Positions 34,707-42,822 of a stretch of 64,000 nucleotides of DNA are shown piece after piece. The DNA is from Pseudomonas sp. CC120222-01a. GTDB taxonomy: Bacteria > Pseudomonadota > Gammaproteobacteria > Pseudomonadales > Pseudomonadaceae. The position numbers were made by a program, and so were the translations under genes. Within the stretch, counting starts at the first letter, position 1. Each line of letters starts with the position of its first letter. The stretch spans positions 1 through 64,000 of the forward strand of contig NZ_QEQQ01000025.1 in the NCBI RefSeq assembly GCF_003097235.1, read 5' to 3'. The notes beneath the pieces are model-generated. The model saw only the letters and a program-made list of their open reading frames with translations, had not been told where the DNA came from and did no database searches.

Positions 34707-35984
34707 GTGGACGAATACCAGCAAACCATCCGCGCCCTGTCCGATCGCATCGTCGCGGCGCAGACCCCGATCCGGGTCCTGGACGCGGTGAAATGGGACG
34801 ACAACATTCGCCAGGGCTTTCTCAAGGCCAAGGGCAAGGAGCCGCCTGCCGTTGACCGCGAGTACTACCTGGCCCGCCCCCTGGCGTTCGACTCCAGCGC
34901 GGTGAAGGCCGAGTTCCAGGCCATCGAGCGCGACATCATTCGCCAGCTCGGCCAGTTCAACCCGGTCGGGCAGATCATGAAGCGCATGTGCCGTGAGTAC
35001 CGCATGGTCGTGCGCATGCTCGAAGCCCGCGGTACCGAAGACTTCGGGCTGATCTCCCAGGAGCTGTACGGCGCGGCCTCCGATGCCTTCCACGCCGGTG
35101 ACCCGACCCTGGCCGACCTGGGGCTGATGCTCTCGGACTACCTGAACAACATCGACGGGCGCGGCGACCTCAAGGACGAGCCGAAGAACCTCACCGCCAA
35201 GGAGGCCGTGGACATCCTCCAGCGCCGCCTGAACAAGGTGTTCGGCGAGGCCGAGGAAACCATCCGCGTGTTCGAGTCGGACGGTATCGTCGCCGACGCC
35301 GCCGCCGGTGCCGACTACATCAAGGTGCGCGCCGATGCCATGTTCAACAACCGCGACGTGCGTGCGCTGGAGGTGCATGAAGGCCTGGTGCACGTGGGGA
35401 CCACGCTAAACGGCCTGAACCAGCCGATCTGCACCTTCCTGGCCAAGGGCCCGCCCTCGTCGACAGTGACCCAGGAAGGCCTGGCGATCCTCATGGAAGT
35501 GATCGCCTTCGCCTCCTACCCCAGCCGCCTGCGCAAGCTGACCAACCGCACCCGCGCCATCCACATGGTCGAGGAGGGTGCCGATTTCCTGCAGGTGTTC
35601 GACTTCTTCCGCGAGCAGGGCTTCGAGATGGCGCAGAGCTACAGCAACGCCAGCCGGGTGTTCCGTGGCTCGGTGCCCAATGGCCTGCCATTCACCAAGG
35701 ACTTGTCCTACCTCAAGGGTTTCATCATGGTTTACAACTACATTCAGTTGGCCGTGAAGAAGGGCAAGCTCGAACAGATTCCGCTGCTGTTCTGCGGCAA
35801 GACCACCCTGGAAGACATGCGCACCCTGCGCCAGCTGGTCGAGGAGGGGCTGGTGGAGCCGCCCAAGTACCTGCCGGAGCAGTTCCGCGACCTCAACGCG
35901 CTGTCGGCCTGGATGTGCTTCTCCAACTTCCTCAACCACTTGAGCCTGGATCGCATTGAAGCCGACTACGCGAACATTCTCTGA
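34707..35984 (+). CDS. DUF1704/QEGLA-motif protein, putative zinc metallopeptidase
   Basis: The 425-residue protein carries TVTQEGLAILMEV, the hallmark of proteins annotated as flavohemoglobin expression-modulating QEGLA proteins (TIGR02421, DUF1704). An HExxxH motif is also visible as VHEGLVHVGT (His224, Glu225, His229), 28 residues before Glu257 of QEGLA. DUF1704 is the family that includes the eukaryotic tyrosine carboxypeptidase MATCAP. A metallopeptidase role here is therefore a reasonable inference, but the substrate is unknown. No signal peptide is visible, so it should be cytoplasmic. The GTG start has an aaaggag Shine-Dalgarno sequence. Its end overlaps the next gene by 29 bp. Confidence 0.85.
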   Translation: MDEYQQTIRALSDRIVAAQTPIRVLDAVKWDDNIRQGFLKAKGKEPPAVDREYYLARPLAFDSSAVKAEFQAIERDIIRQLGQFNPVGQIMKRMCREYRMVVRMLEARGTEDFGLISQELYGAASDAFHAGDPTLADLGLMLSDYLNNIDGRGDLKDEPKNLTAKEAVDILQRRLNKVFGEAEETIRVFESDGIVADAAAGADYIKVRADAMFNNRDVRALEVHEGLVHVGTTLNGLNQPICTFLAKGPPSSTVTQEGLAILMEVIAFASYPSRLRKLTNRTRAIHMVEEGADFLQVFDFFREQGFEMAQSYSNASRVFRGSVPNGLPFTKDLSYLKGFIMVYNYIQLAVKKGKLEQIPLLFCGKTTLEDMRTLRQLVEEGLVEPPKYLPEQFRDLNALSAWMCFSNFLNHLSLDRIEADYANIL

Positions 35985-36879
35985 GCGCTGCCGCCTGCTG
36001 GTCCTGGGCATGCTCCTGCTCGGGTTGGGCGGTTGCAGCAGCCTGTTGTTCTACCCGGAACCCGGCGAGCCGTTCACCCCCGCAAGGGCCAAGCTGGAAT
36101 ACCGCGATATCAGCCTCACCACCGCAGATGGCCTGCGCCTGCACGGATGGTGGTTGCCGGCCAAGGCGGGTGTCGAGGTCAAGGGGACGGTGCTGCACCT
36201 GCATGGCAACGGCGGCAATCTGCCGGGGCATCTTGGCGGCAGCTACTGGCTGCCGGAGCAGGGCTATCAGGTGCTGATGATCGATTACCGCGGCTATGGC
36301 CTGTCCGAGGGCACGCCAAGCTTGCCCGAGGTCTATCAGGACATCGACGCAGCCATGGCGTGGCTGGCCCAGGCCCCCGAGGTCAAGGGCAAGCCCCTGG
36401 TGCTGCTTGGCCAGAGCCTCGGCGGGGCGATGGCGATCCACTACCTGGCGCAGCACCCCGAGCAGCGCCAGCGCTTCAGCGCCCTGGTGTTCGACGGTGT
36501 GCCAGCGAGTTACCGTGCGGTCGGCCGTTACGCCCTGAGTACCTCGTGGATGACCTGGCCGCTGCAGGTGCCGCTGTCCTGGCTGGTGCCGGACGGCGAC
36601 AGTGCAATCCATTCGATCGAACAGCTGAGCAGCCCGCCGAAGCTGTTCTTCCACAGCATCGACGACCAGCTGGTGCCGATGGACAACGGCATTCGCCTGT
36701 ACCAGCACGCACCGCCACCGCGGGTGCTGCAGCTGACCCGTGGGGGGCACGTGCAGACCTTCGCCGACCCGGTGTGGCGCCAGGTGATGCTGCGCTTCCT
36801 CGATGACCCCAGCCATTTCAACGGCCTGCGGCGGCTTGCCGAAGTGCCCAACTACCCTGACGAGAAGAACAAGCAATGA
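35956..36879 (+). CDS. Alpha/beta hydrolase lipoprotein
   Basis: The 307-residue protein begins at a TTG (35956) inside the preceding gene. This start is chosen because it supplies the charged N-region of a lipoprotein signal (RTFSERCRLLVLGM...LGLGGC, Cys27). The alpha/beta hydrolase fold shows the oxyanion strand VLHLHGNGGNLPGH, nucleophile elbow LLGQSLGGAMA, an acid in FFHSIDDQLVP and a catalytic His in TRGGHVQTFAD. It would act as an esterase or peptidase in the envelope, related to YfhR/BEM46-like proteins. It overlaps the following gene by ATGA, so three genes form a coupled unit. Confidence 0.85.
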   Translation: MKPTTRTFSERCRLLVLGMLLLGLGGCSSLLFYPEPGEPFTPARAKLEYRDISLTTADGLRLHGWWLPAKAGVEVKGTVLHLHGNGGNLPGHLGGSYWLPEQGYQVLMIDYRGYGLSEGTPSLPEVYQDIDAAMAWLAQAPEVKGKPLVLLGQSLGGAMAIHYLAQHPEQRQRFSALVFDGVPASYRAVGRYALSTSWMTWPLQVPLSWLVPDGDSAIHSIEQLSSPPKLFFHSIDDQLVPMDNGIRLYQHAPPPRVLQLTRGGHVQTFADPVWRQVMLRFLDDPSHFNGLRRLAEVPNYPDEKNKQ

Positions 36880-37202
36880 GTGAAGAACGCAACGCCATCC
36901 CGCTGATCCTGACCGGTGTCGGCAGCATCATCGTGACGGTGGGAGCCCTCTGGTACTACGGCTACCTGCATTTCGCCAAACCCGAGGATGCGCTGCTGCT
37001 GCAGGACTTCACCATGCTCAAGACGATTCCTGGCGAGGACTACAAGGTCTCCCTCGACCCGGCGCCGCAGGTGGCGCAGTGTGTGGATGGCGTGCTGGTG
37101 TTGTTCGATACCGAGCAGAAAGGCCTGACCGGTGTGCTGGTGGACAACCGCAAGCGCGCGGTGCGCTGCATGGGGCAGGAGACGCCGCAGCAGGTGCAGT
37201 GA
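36876..37202 (+). CDS. Small single-pass membrane protein
   Basis: The 108-residue protein has one N-terminal membrane segment (IPLILTGVGSIIVTVGALWY, about 8-27). A soluble domain with two Cys residues (Cys69, Cys98) follows. No family is recognised, though similar short genes follow the hydrolase in other pseudomonads. Translation is coupled to the hydrolase by a 4-base overlap. The Cys pair could form a disulfide if the domain is periplasmic. Confidence 0.7.
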   Translation: MSEERNAIPLILTGVGSIIVTVGALWYYGYLHFAKPEDALLLQDFTMLKTIPGEDYKVSLDPAPQVAQCVDGVLVLFDTEQKGLTGVLVDNRKRAVRCMGQETPQQVQ

Positions 37203-37205
37203 AGT

Positions 37206-37523
37206 TCAAATCAGGCGGGAGCGGGCTGCATCATAGGCTGCGCTTCGTTCTCGCTTGCCTACGGCTATGACAATCACAACCACACGGTGATCGACTACAC
37301 GGTAAACCAGTCGATAGCCGGCAGACCTCAGTTTGATCTTGTAGCAATCAGCCATACCGGAGAGTTTGTCTTTCTCCACCCTCGGCTGTGCAAGCCGCTC
37401 CTTCAGTTTTCTTGCAAACTGGAGCTGCAACGAGCCATCCAGCTTTCCGAACTCCTTCCTTGCCCTCACATCGAATTCAAGGTCGTAGCTTTTTGCTGCC
37501 TTCGGCTTCGGCAATGAGCTCAT
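37206..37523 (-). CDS. RelE/ParE-family toxin
   Basis: The 105-residue protein has the RelE fold signature: YDLEFDVRARKEFGKLDG, then FARKLKERL, MADCYKIKLRSAGYRLVYRV and a terminal VVVIVIAVGKRERSAAYD. The basic and Tyr residues typical of ribosome-dependent mRNA interferases are present in the last third. It follows and overlaps its antitoxin gene by 47 bp. An internal TTG three codons in would shorten the overlap only slightly. It ends 4 bp from the stop of the convergent membrane-protein gene. Confidence 0.88.
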   Translation of the reverse strand: MSSLPKPKAAKSYDLEFDVRARKEFGKLDGSLQLQFARKLKERLAQPRVEKDKLSGMADCYKIKLRSAGYRLVYRVVDHRVVVIVIAVGKRERSAAYDAARSRLI

Positions 37524-37761
37524 CGATATCCACTCTTACGGTGGGCCCTCCACGTCGTTGGCGGACAAGCTCAGCCAGATGCATGTCGTCGATCAGCTCC
37601 ATCATCGCTTCGTAGCGCTCGGGTGGTACGGCATAGAACGCTGGTTCGTTGCGATTGAGGATGACCACGGTTTCACCGGCAGCCTCGCGGATGGTGCCCA
37701 TGGGGTCTTTCTTAAGGTCGGTGATCGATGCTGCCAGATCGGCGAGGACGGGGTAGGTCAC
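37477..37761 (-). CDS. Phd/YefM-RelB-type antitoxin
   Basis: The 94-residue protein has a Phd-like N-terminal DNA-binding domain (ASITDLKKDPMGTIREAAGE, VVILNRNEPAFYAVPPERYE). An acidic C-terminal tail (VDIDELIAEAE) would bind and neutralise the RelE-type toxin. As in such modules, the antitoxin gene is promoter-proximal. Upstream, on its coding strand, two AAAAGCAC direct repeats lie near 37820-37840 and a 12-bp palindrome CGTACATGTACG lies at 37845-37856, both possible operator elements. Confidence 0.88.
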   Translation of the reverse strand: MTYPVLADLAASITDLKKDPMGTIREAAGETVVILNRNEPAFYAVPPERYEAMMELIDDMHLAELVRQRRGGPTVRVDIDELIAEAEGSKKLRP

Positions 37762-37855
37762 AGTTGTATCAACCCATTAATTCGGTTATTGGCAGCTGCA
37801 AGTCTAGTGCTTGCAAGAGTGCTTTTAAAGGTGCTTTTGTCAGCGTACATGTACG

Positions 37856-37882
37856 AAAAACCCCGCCATTGAGGCGGGGTTC
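37856..37882 (-). terminator. Intrinsic terminator of the OmpA-family gene
   Basis: On the minus strand CCCCGCC-TCAAT-GGCGGGG is followed by TTTTTC. It lies 18 bp beyond the stop at 37900 and isolates the toxin-antitoxin promoter from upstream transcription. Confidence 0.85.
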
Positions 37883-37899
37883 CAGTTTCTTCGGCAGCC

Positions 37900-38691
37900 T
37901 TACTGCTGAATCTGGCTCACCGAACGCGGTGCCACCGGCTGGTTGTCATTGGAAATGGTCACCTCCACCCGACGGTTCTGCGCACGGCCCGAGTTGCTGC
38001 CGTTGTCCGCCACCGGGTATTCCTTGCCATAGCCCTGGGCGACGACGCGTGCCGGGTCTACGCCTGCACGTACCAGCGCCGCACGCACGCTGGCGGCACG
38101 GCGTTCGGACAGGCCCTGGTTGTAGTTGGCCGAGCCGACGCTGTCGGTGTAACCCTCGACGATCACCTTGCGCTCAGGGTTCTCCTGAAGGAACTGGGCC
38201 AGCTTGGTGATGTTCGGGTAGGCGTTGCTCTTGAGGGTGGCCTTGTTGAAGTCGAACAGCACGTCACCGAAGGTCACCAAGGTACCGCGGTCGGTCTGCT
38301 TGGCGTTGAGGCTTTCCTGCAGCTTGGCGATCTGCGCGTCGCGGGCATCGAGCTTGGCCTGGGCGCGCTGGGCCGAGGCGTTCTTCAGCTCGTTTTCGGC
38401 GGTACGCAGGGCGATGGTTTCCTTGGCCACTTCGACACGCTGGTTGGTCAGGTAGGCCAGCTGGTCGACCTTCTGGGTGTTTTCACGGTCCATGAAGGCC
38501 TTGTCGGCCTTGTTCAGCCAGTCCTGGGCATCCTTGGTCTCGAGTGCGGCAACCTTGCTCGACTGCGGGTCGCTCTGCAGCGCCGAGAAGTTGGTGCGGG
38601 CCGACTCCAGGTTGGGGTTAGGGTCGTGGGAGCAGGCAGCGAGGCCGACGCTCAGGGCCAGGAGGGCGGGAATCATGACGTAATTGCGCAT
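37900..38691 (-). CDS. OmpA-family lipoprotein with DUF4398 domain
   Basis: The 263-residue protein has a lipoprotein signal (MRNYVMIPALLALSVGLAAC, Cys20). A helical DUF4398 region follows (about 25-135, coiled-coil, rich in Ala/Lys/Glu). A C-terminal OmpA peptidoglycan-binding domain completes it (FDFNKATLKSN, VEGYTDSVGSANYNQGLSERRA, NRRVEVTI). It should tether the outer membrane to peptidoglycan. The start at 38691 is chosen because aaagg lies nine bases upstream; an ATG at 38700 has no room for a Shine-Dalgarno sequence. A second DUF4398 lipoprotein gene lies upstream in the same operon. Confidence 0.9.
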   Translation of the reverse strand: MRNYVMIPALLALSVGLAACSHDPNPNLESARTNFSALQSDPQSSKVAALETKDAQDWLNKADKAFMDRENTQKVDQLAYLTNQRVEVAKETIALRTAENELKNASAQRAQAKLDARDAQIAKLQESLNAKQTDRGTLVTFGDVLFDFNKATLKSNAYPNITKLAQFLQENPERKVIVEGYTDSVGSANYNQGLSERRAASVRAALVRAGVDPARVVAQGYGKEYPVADNGSNSGRAQNRRVEVTISNDNQPVAPRSVSQIQQ

Positions 38692-38741
38692 AGTGTTCAT
38701 CCTTTGATCAGTTGCGAAGGCTAGGGTTGGCGTGGCGGCGC

Positions 38742-39155
38742 TCACTGAGCGCTGCGCAGGCCTTCCTGACGCACGTCCTGAACGCCCTGGCGGGCATCCT
38801 GCACGGCCTTCTGGGCCTTGGCTGCCTGGGCCTTGCGCTCGGCAACGCGGGCGTCCCACTCGGCCTGCTCGGCCAGGCGTTTGGCCTCGTCATACTTCTT
38901 GTCGTGCATGGCGATTTCCGCCTGCTTGAACTTGTCCTGGGCCGCTTTCATTTCCACGGCAGCGAACTCGGTGCCACCGGCACTGACGGCGGAATTCACC
39001 GCGGACTGGGTAACGGCGTACTGCTCGGTAGGCGGGTTGCCAGCACAGCCGGCCAGGACCAGGCTACTGCCCAGGGCCAGCGCAGCCAGCTTCAACCCGC
39101 GCACGTGGCTGGATGTGGGTTTTGCGGTGCGGGTGTTGATGGTGGTCAGTTCCAT
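38742..39155 (-). CDS. DUF4398 lipoprotein
   Basis: The 137-residue protein has a signal with lipobox LVLAGC (Cys37, after a longer N-region starting MELTTINTRTAK). A DUF4398 coiled-coil follows (AAVEMKAAQDKFKQAEIAMH, DEAKRLAEQAEWDARVAERK). It shares this domain with the OmpA-family protein encoded 50 bp downstream, so the two may interact. A good aggagt Shine-Dalgarno sequence supports the ATG at 39155. Confidence 0.85.
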   Translation of the reverse strand: MELTTINTRTAKPTSSHVRGLKLAALALGSSLVLAGCAGNPPTEQYAVTQSAVNSAVSAGGTEFAAVEMKAAQDKFKQAEIAMHDKKYDEAKRLAEQAEWDARVAERKAQAAKAQKAVQDARQGVQDVRQEGLRSAQ

Positions 39156-39383
39156 TGGATCACTCCTGATTACGACGATGTCCGTAGCAGTCCATCGCTC
39201 AATCCCTGACATTGCGCTTGCGCTCAACGATGCACATGGCAGGAGTGCAGGGTTTTAGCGTGATGGCTATTGGCTGGGACTTGAGCGTTTTTTGAATGGT
39301 TCAGAAAAAATGCTCATTTCGGCTATTTTTTTCTGACTGATCGGTCAGCGAGTTTTGCCCGGAACTTTCGATGCCTGGAGTGG

Positions 39384-39408
39384 TTCCGGGCCTGTTGCAG
39401 GCCCGGAA
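39384..39408. other. Strong hairpin without T-run
   Basis: TTCCGGGCCTG-TTG-CAGGCCCGGAA is a perfect 11-bp stem 15 bp beyond the stop of the minus-strand gene at 39424. It may be a 3'-end stabiliser. Nearby, ctgactgatcggtcag (from about 39334) is another dyad that could be an operator. Confidence 0.5.
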
Positions 39409-39423
39409 TATCGTGTTGCGCGT

Positions 39424-39768
39424 TCAGTTACCGCTGTCGTCGCCGGTGTTGCTGAGGTCATGCAGATGGCGCCGTGACAGCGCCAGAAAGCGCGGGGTGG
39501 GGCCGACGTCTTCGAACAGCGGGTCGCCTTCCTCGTCAGTGGCGATGACCTTGTGGCCCTGCACGTAAGGGAAGCTGGCTTCTATCTCTTCCAGCGCGGC
39601 GGCGACCAGTTCGCCGAGCAATTCCTCGGCGGTGCGCTTGGGGTACATGTCGATCAGGGCGGCCAGGCGTGCCTCGGACTCAAGGTCCAGGTGCAAGGCG
39701 TGGCCGGTGGGGCTCAGGGTGCCAGCGGCATTCTGTTCCCAGTGCTGGGCGAGTTCGCGGATTTTCAT
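39424..39768 (-). CDS. Conserved protein, often labelled pilin assembly protein
   Basis: The 114-residue cytoplasmic protein opens MKIRELAQHWEQNAAGTLS. It continues with YPKRTAEELLGELVAAALEEIE and ends with PTPRFLALSRRHLHDLSN. Orthologues in pseudomonads are sometimes named pilin assembly protein, but no motif in the sequence proves such a role. The N-terminal half resembles a ribbon-helix-helix-like basic/helical unit. The ATG at 39768 has an agaggt Shine-Dalgarno sequence. It is divergent from ppc across 169 bp. Confidence 0.7.
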   Translation of the reverse strand: MKIRELAQHWEQNAAGTLSPTGHALHLDLESEARLAALIDMYPKRTAEELLGELVAAALEEIEASFPYVQGHKVIATDEEGDPLFEDVGPTPRFLALSRRHLHDLSNTGDDSGN

Positions 39769-39937
39769 GATGACCTCTGTGATCGCCAGTAAAGGCTGCA
39801 GTGCATCGGACTGCGCTGCCTTAACTTTAGTTTGCTTTGCGCGATCGCGGCTTGCCATCGCGCCCCGGCAGTGGGCACTCTTGGGCCAGTGCTGTTTCCT
39901 GAGCAGAGTGCGGCGAGCCGCGCCGAAGAGAGGGCCA

Positions 39938-42565
39938 ATGACTGATATCGATGTGCGCCTGCGTGAAGATGTCCATGTGTTGGGGGAGTTGCTCGGCGAG
40001 ACCATTAGCCAGCAGTACGGTGATGCGTTCCTGCAGAAGATCGAGGACATCCGCCACAGTGCCAAGGCCGACCGCCGCAGTGCTGGCGAGCAGTTGAGCT
40101 CGACCCTGGCCGACCTTGCCGAAGAAGACCTGCTGCCGGTGGCGCGAGCCTTCAACCAGTTCCTCAACCTGGCCAACATGGCCGAGCAGTACCAGCTGAT
40201 CCGCCGTCGCGATGCCGGCCAGCCAGAGCCGTTCGAGGCGCGGGTCTTGCCCGAACTGCTGGCGCGCCTGAAACAGGCCGGGCACAAGGATGACGCCCTG
40301 GCCCGGCAGTTGGCCAAGCTCGATATCCAGCTGGTGCTGACCGCGCACCCGACCGAAGTGGCGCGGCGTACGTTGATCCAGAAATACGATGCCATCGCCG
40401 GCCAGCTGGCCGTGCAGGACCATCGCGATCTGACGTCCGCCGAGCGCGAGCAGGTGCGTGAGCGCCTGCGCCGGCTGATCGCCGAAGCCTGGCACACCGA
40501 AGAAATCCGCCGCACCCGGCCAACCCCGGTGGACGAGGCCAAATGGGGCTTCGCGGTGATCGAACATTCGCTGTGGCATGCCATTCCCAACCACCTGCGC
40601 AAGGTCGACAAGGCGCTGTTCGACGCCACCGGCCTGCGCCTGCCGCTGGAAGCCGCACCCATTCGCTTCGCCTCGTGGATGGGCGGCGACCGTGACGGCA
40701 ACCCCAATGTCACTGCCGCCGTGACCCGTGAGGTGCTGCTGCTGGCCCGCTGGATGGCCGCCGACCTGTTCCTGCGCGATGTCGATGCGCTGGCGGCCGA
40801 GTTGTCCATGCAGCAGGCCAGCAGTGCCTTGCGTGAACGCGTTGGCGACAGTGCGGAGCCGTACCGGGCGTTGCTCAAGCAGTTGCGTGACCGCCTGCGG
40901 GCGACCCGCGCCTGGGCCCAGCTCGCCTTGACCAGCAACCAGCCGGCCAGTGCCGAGGTGTTGGTGGACAACCGCGACCTGATCGCGCCGCTGGAACTGT
41001 GCTATCAGTCGCTGCATGAGTGCGGCATGGGTGTGATTGCCGATGGCCCGCTGCTCGACAGCCTGCGCCGGGCGGTCACCTTCGGCCTGTTCCTCGGTCG
41101 CCTGGATGTGCGCCAGGACGCCGCCCGGCATCGTGATGCGCTGGCGGAGATCACCGATTACCTGGGCCTGGGCAGTTATGCCGACTGGGACGAAGAACAG
41201 CGCATCGCCTTCCTCCAGGCTGAACTGAAGAACCGTCGGCCGCTGCTGCCGGCGCACTTCAAACCCCAGGCAGAGACCGCGGAAGTGCTGGCCACCTGCC
41301 GCGAGATCGCTGCGGCGCCGGGCGCCTCGCTGGGCTCCTACGTGATCTCGATGGCGGGTGCAGCCTCCGATGTGCTGGCCGTGCAACTGCTGCTCAAGGA
41401 AGCCGGCCTGACCCGGCCAATGCGCGTGGTGCCACTGTTCGAAACCCTGGCCGACCTGGACAACGCCGGACCGGTGATGGAGCGCCTGCTTGGCCTGCCG
41501 GGCTACCGTGCCAGCTTGCGCGGGCCGCAGGAAGTGATGATCGGCTATTCCGACTCGGCCAAGGATGCGGGCACCACGGCCGCGGCCTGGGCCCAGTACC
41601 GCGCCCAGGAAAACCTGGTGCGCATCTGCCGCGAGCATCAGGTCGAGCTGCTGCTGTTCCATGGCCGCGGTGGTACGGTCGGCCGTGGCGGCGGCCCGGC
41701 CCATGCGGCGATCCTGTCGCAGCCACCAGGGTCGGTGGCAGGGCGCTTCCGCACCACCGAACAGGGCGAGATGATCCGCTTCAAGTTCGGCTTGCCGGGC
41801 ATTGCCGAGCAGAACCTCAACCTTTACCTGGCCGCCGTGCTTGAGGCCACCTTGCTGCCGCCGCCACCTCCAGAACCCGCCTGGCGCGCACTGATGGACC
41901 AGCTGGCGGCCGATGGCCTCAAGGCCTATCGGGGCGTGGTGCGGGAGAACCCTGACTTCGTCGAATACTTCCGGCAGTCCACCCCCGAGCAGGAGCTGGG
42001 CCGTCTGCCGCTGGGCAGCCGCCCGGCCAAGCGTCGTGCCGGAGGCATCGAAAGCCTGCGAGCAATTCCGTGGATCTTCGGCTGGACCCAGACACGCCTG
42101 ATGCTGCCGGCCTGGCTGGGCTGGGAAACCGCCCTGAGCAATGCCCTGGCGCGAGGCCAGGGCGAGCTGTTGGCGCAGATGCGCGAGCAGTGGCCATTCT
42201 TCCGCACCCGCATCGACATGCTGGAAATGGTCCTGGCCAAGGCCGATGCACAAATCGCCGAGGCCTACGACCAACGTCTGGTGCAACCGGGCTTGCTTCC
42301 TTTAGGTGCGCACCTGCGCGACCTATTGTCGCAGTCGTGCCAGGTGGTGCTGGGCCTGACCGGGCAGCCGGTGCTACTGGCGCACAGCCCCGAGACCCTG
42401 GAATTCATCAGCCTGCGCAATACCTACCTGGACCCGCTGCACCGCCTGCAGGCCGAGCTGCTGGCCCGTTCGCGCAGCCGCGAAGCCGCTCTGGACAGCC
42501 CGTTGGAGCAGGCCTTGCTGGTGACCGTGGCAGGGATTGCCGCGGGCCTGCGCAACACCGGTTGA
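39938..42565 (+). CDS. ppc: Phosphoenolpyruvate carboxylase
   Basis: The 875-residue enzyme carboxylates PEP to oxaloacetate to refill the TCA cycle. Catalytic signatures are intact: LTAHPTEVARRTLIQKY with the key His, MGGDRDGNPNVT, IGYSDSAKDAGTTAAAW, FHGRGGTVGRGGGPAH with its mobile loop, and the C-terminal RNTYLDPLH. The ATG at 39938 has a gagagggc Shine-Dalgarno sequence; the longer upstream open frame is spurious. A large antisense ORF across it is a codon-bias shadow. Confidence 0.97.
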   Translation: MTDIDVRLREDVHVLGELLGETISQQYGDAFLQKIEDIRHSAKADRRSAGEQLSSTLADLAEEDLLPVARAFNQFLNLANMAEQYQLIRRRDAGQPEPFEARVLPELLARLKQAGHKDDALARQLAKLDIQLVLTAHPTEVARRTLIQKYDAIAGQLAVQDHRDLTSAEREQVRERLRRLIAEAWHTEEIRRTRPTPVDEAKWGFAVIEHSLWHAIPNHLRKVDKALFDATGLRLPLEAAPIRFASWMGGDRDGNPNVTAAVTREVLLLARWMAADLFLRDVDALAAELSMQQASSALRERVGDSAEPYRALLKQLRDRLRATRAWAQLALTSNQPASAEVLVDNRDLIAPLELCYQSLHECGMGVIADGPLLDSLRRAVTFGLFLGRLDVRQDAARHRDALAEITDYLGLGSYADWDEEQRIAFLQAELKNRRPLLPAHFKPQAETAEVLATCREIAAAPGASLGSYVISMAGAASDVLAVQLLLKEAGLTRPMRVVPLFETLADLDNAGPVMERLLGLPGYRASLRGPQEVMIGYSDSAKDAGTTAAAWAQYRAQENLVRICREHQVELLLFHGRGGTVGRGGGPAHAAILSQPPGSVAGRFRTTEQGEMIRFKFGLPGIAEQNLNLYLAAVLEATLLPPPPPEPAWRALMDQLAADGLKAYRGVVRENPDFVEYFRQSTPEQELGRLPLGSRPAKRRAGGIESLRAIPWIFGWTQTRLMLPAWLGWETALSNALARGQGELLAQMREQWPFFRTRIDMLEMVLAKADAQIAEAYDQRLVQPGLLPLGAHLRDLLSQSCQVVLGLTGQPVLLAHSPETLEFISLRNTYLDPLHRLQAELLARSRSREAALDSPLEQALLVTVAGIAAGLRNTG

Positions 42566-42626
42566 GGCCTGCCGTTGCGGCCCTTTCCTGTTGACAGGGA
42601 ATCGGCCGAAACGGGGCGAGGAGGGT

Positions 42627-42656
42627 GGTTGCGCCGGGCGCAACCCCCTTCGGTTT
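42627..42656 (+). terminator. Probable terminator of ppc
   Basis: GGTTGCG-CCGGG-CGCAACC (42627-42645) is followed, after cccttcgg, by tttt. The gap before the T-run weakens the call. Confidence 0.5.
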
Positions 42657-42822
42657 TGCATACAAATGACGCAATGCTGCAACTTTGGGACGCTTGTCTG
42701 GCTGCCGGGCGCTGTGTATCTTGAGCAGCCTTCTGACCGATTTATGGTCATACCCGATTTTCCGGACTTGGCCTCGATTGCCGAATCCATTGAATTTCAT
42801 AAAAAAATTTGAGGAGCACGAG

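Noticed and set aside
39827..42286. 819-codon antisense frame over ppc
   Set aside because: High-GC third-position bias opens the opposite strand; the sense frame has complete PEP carboxylase motifs.
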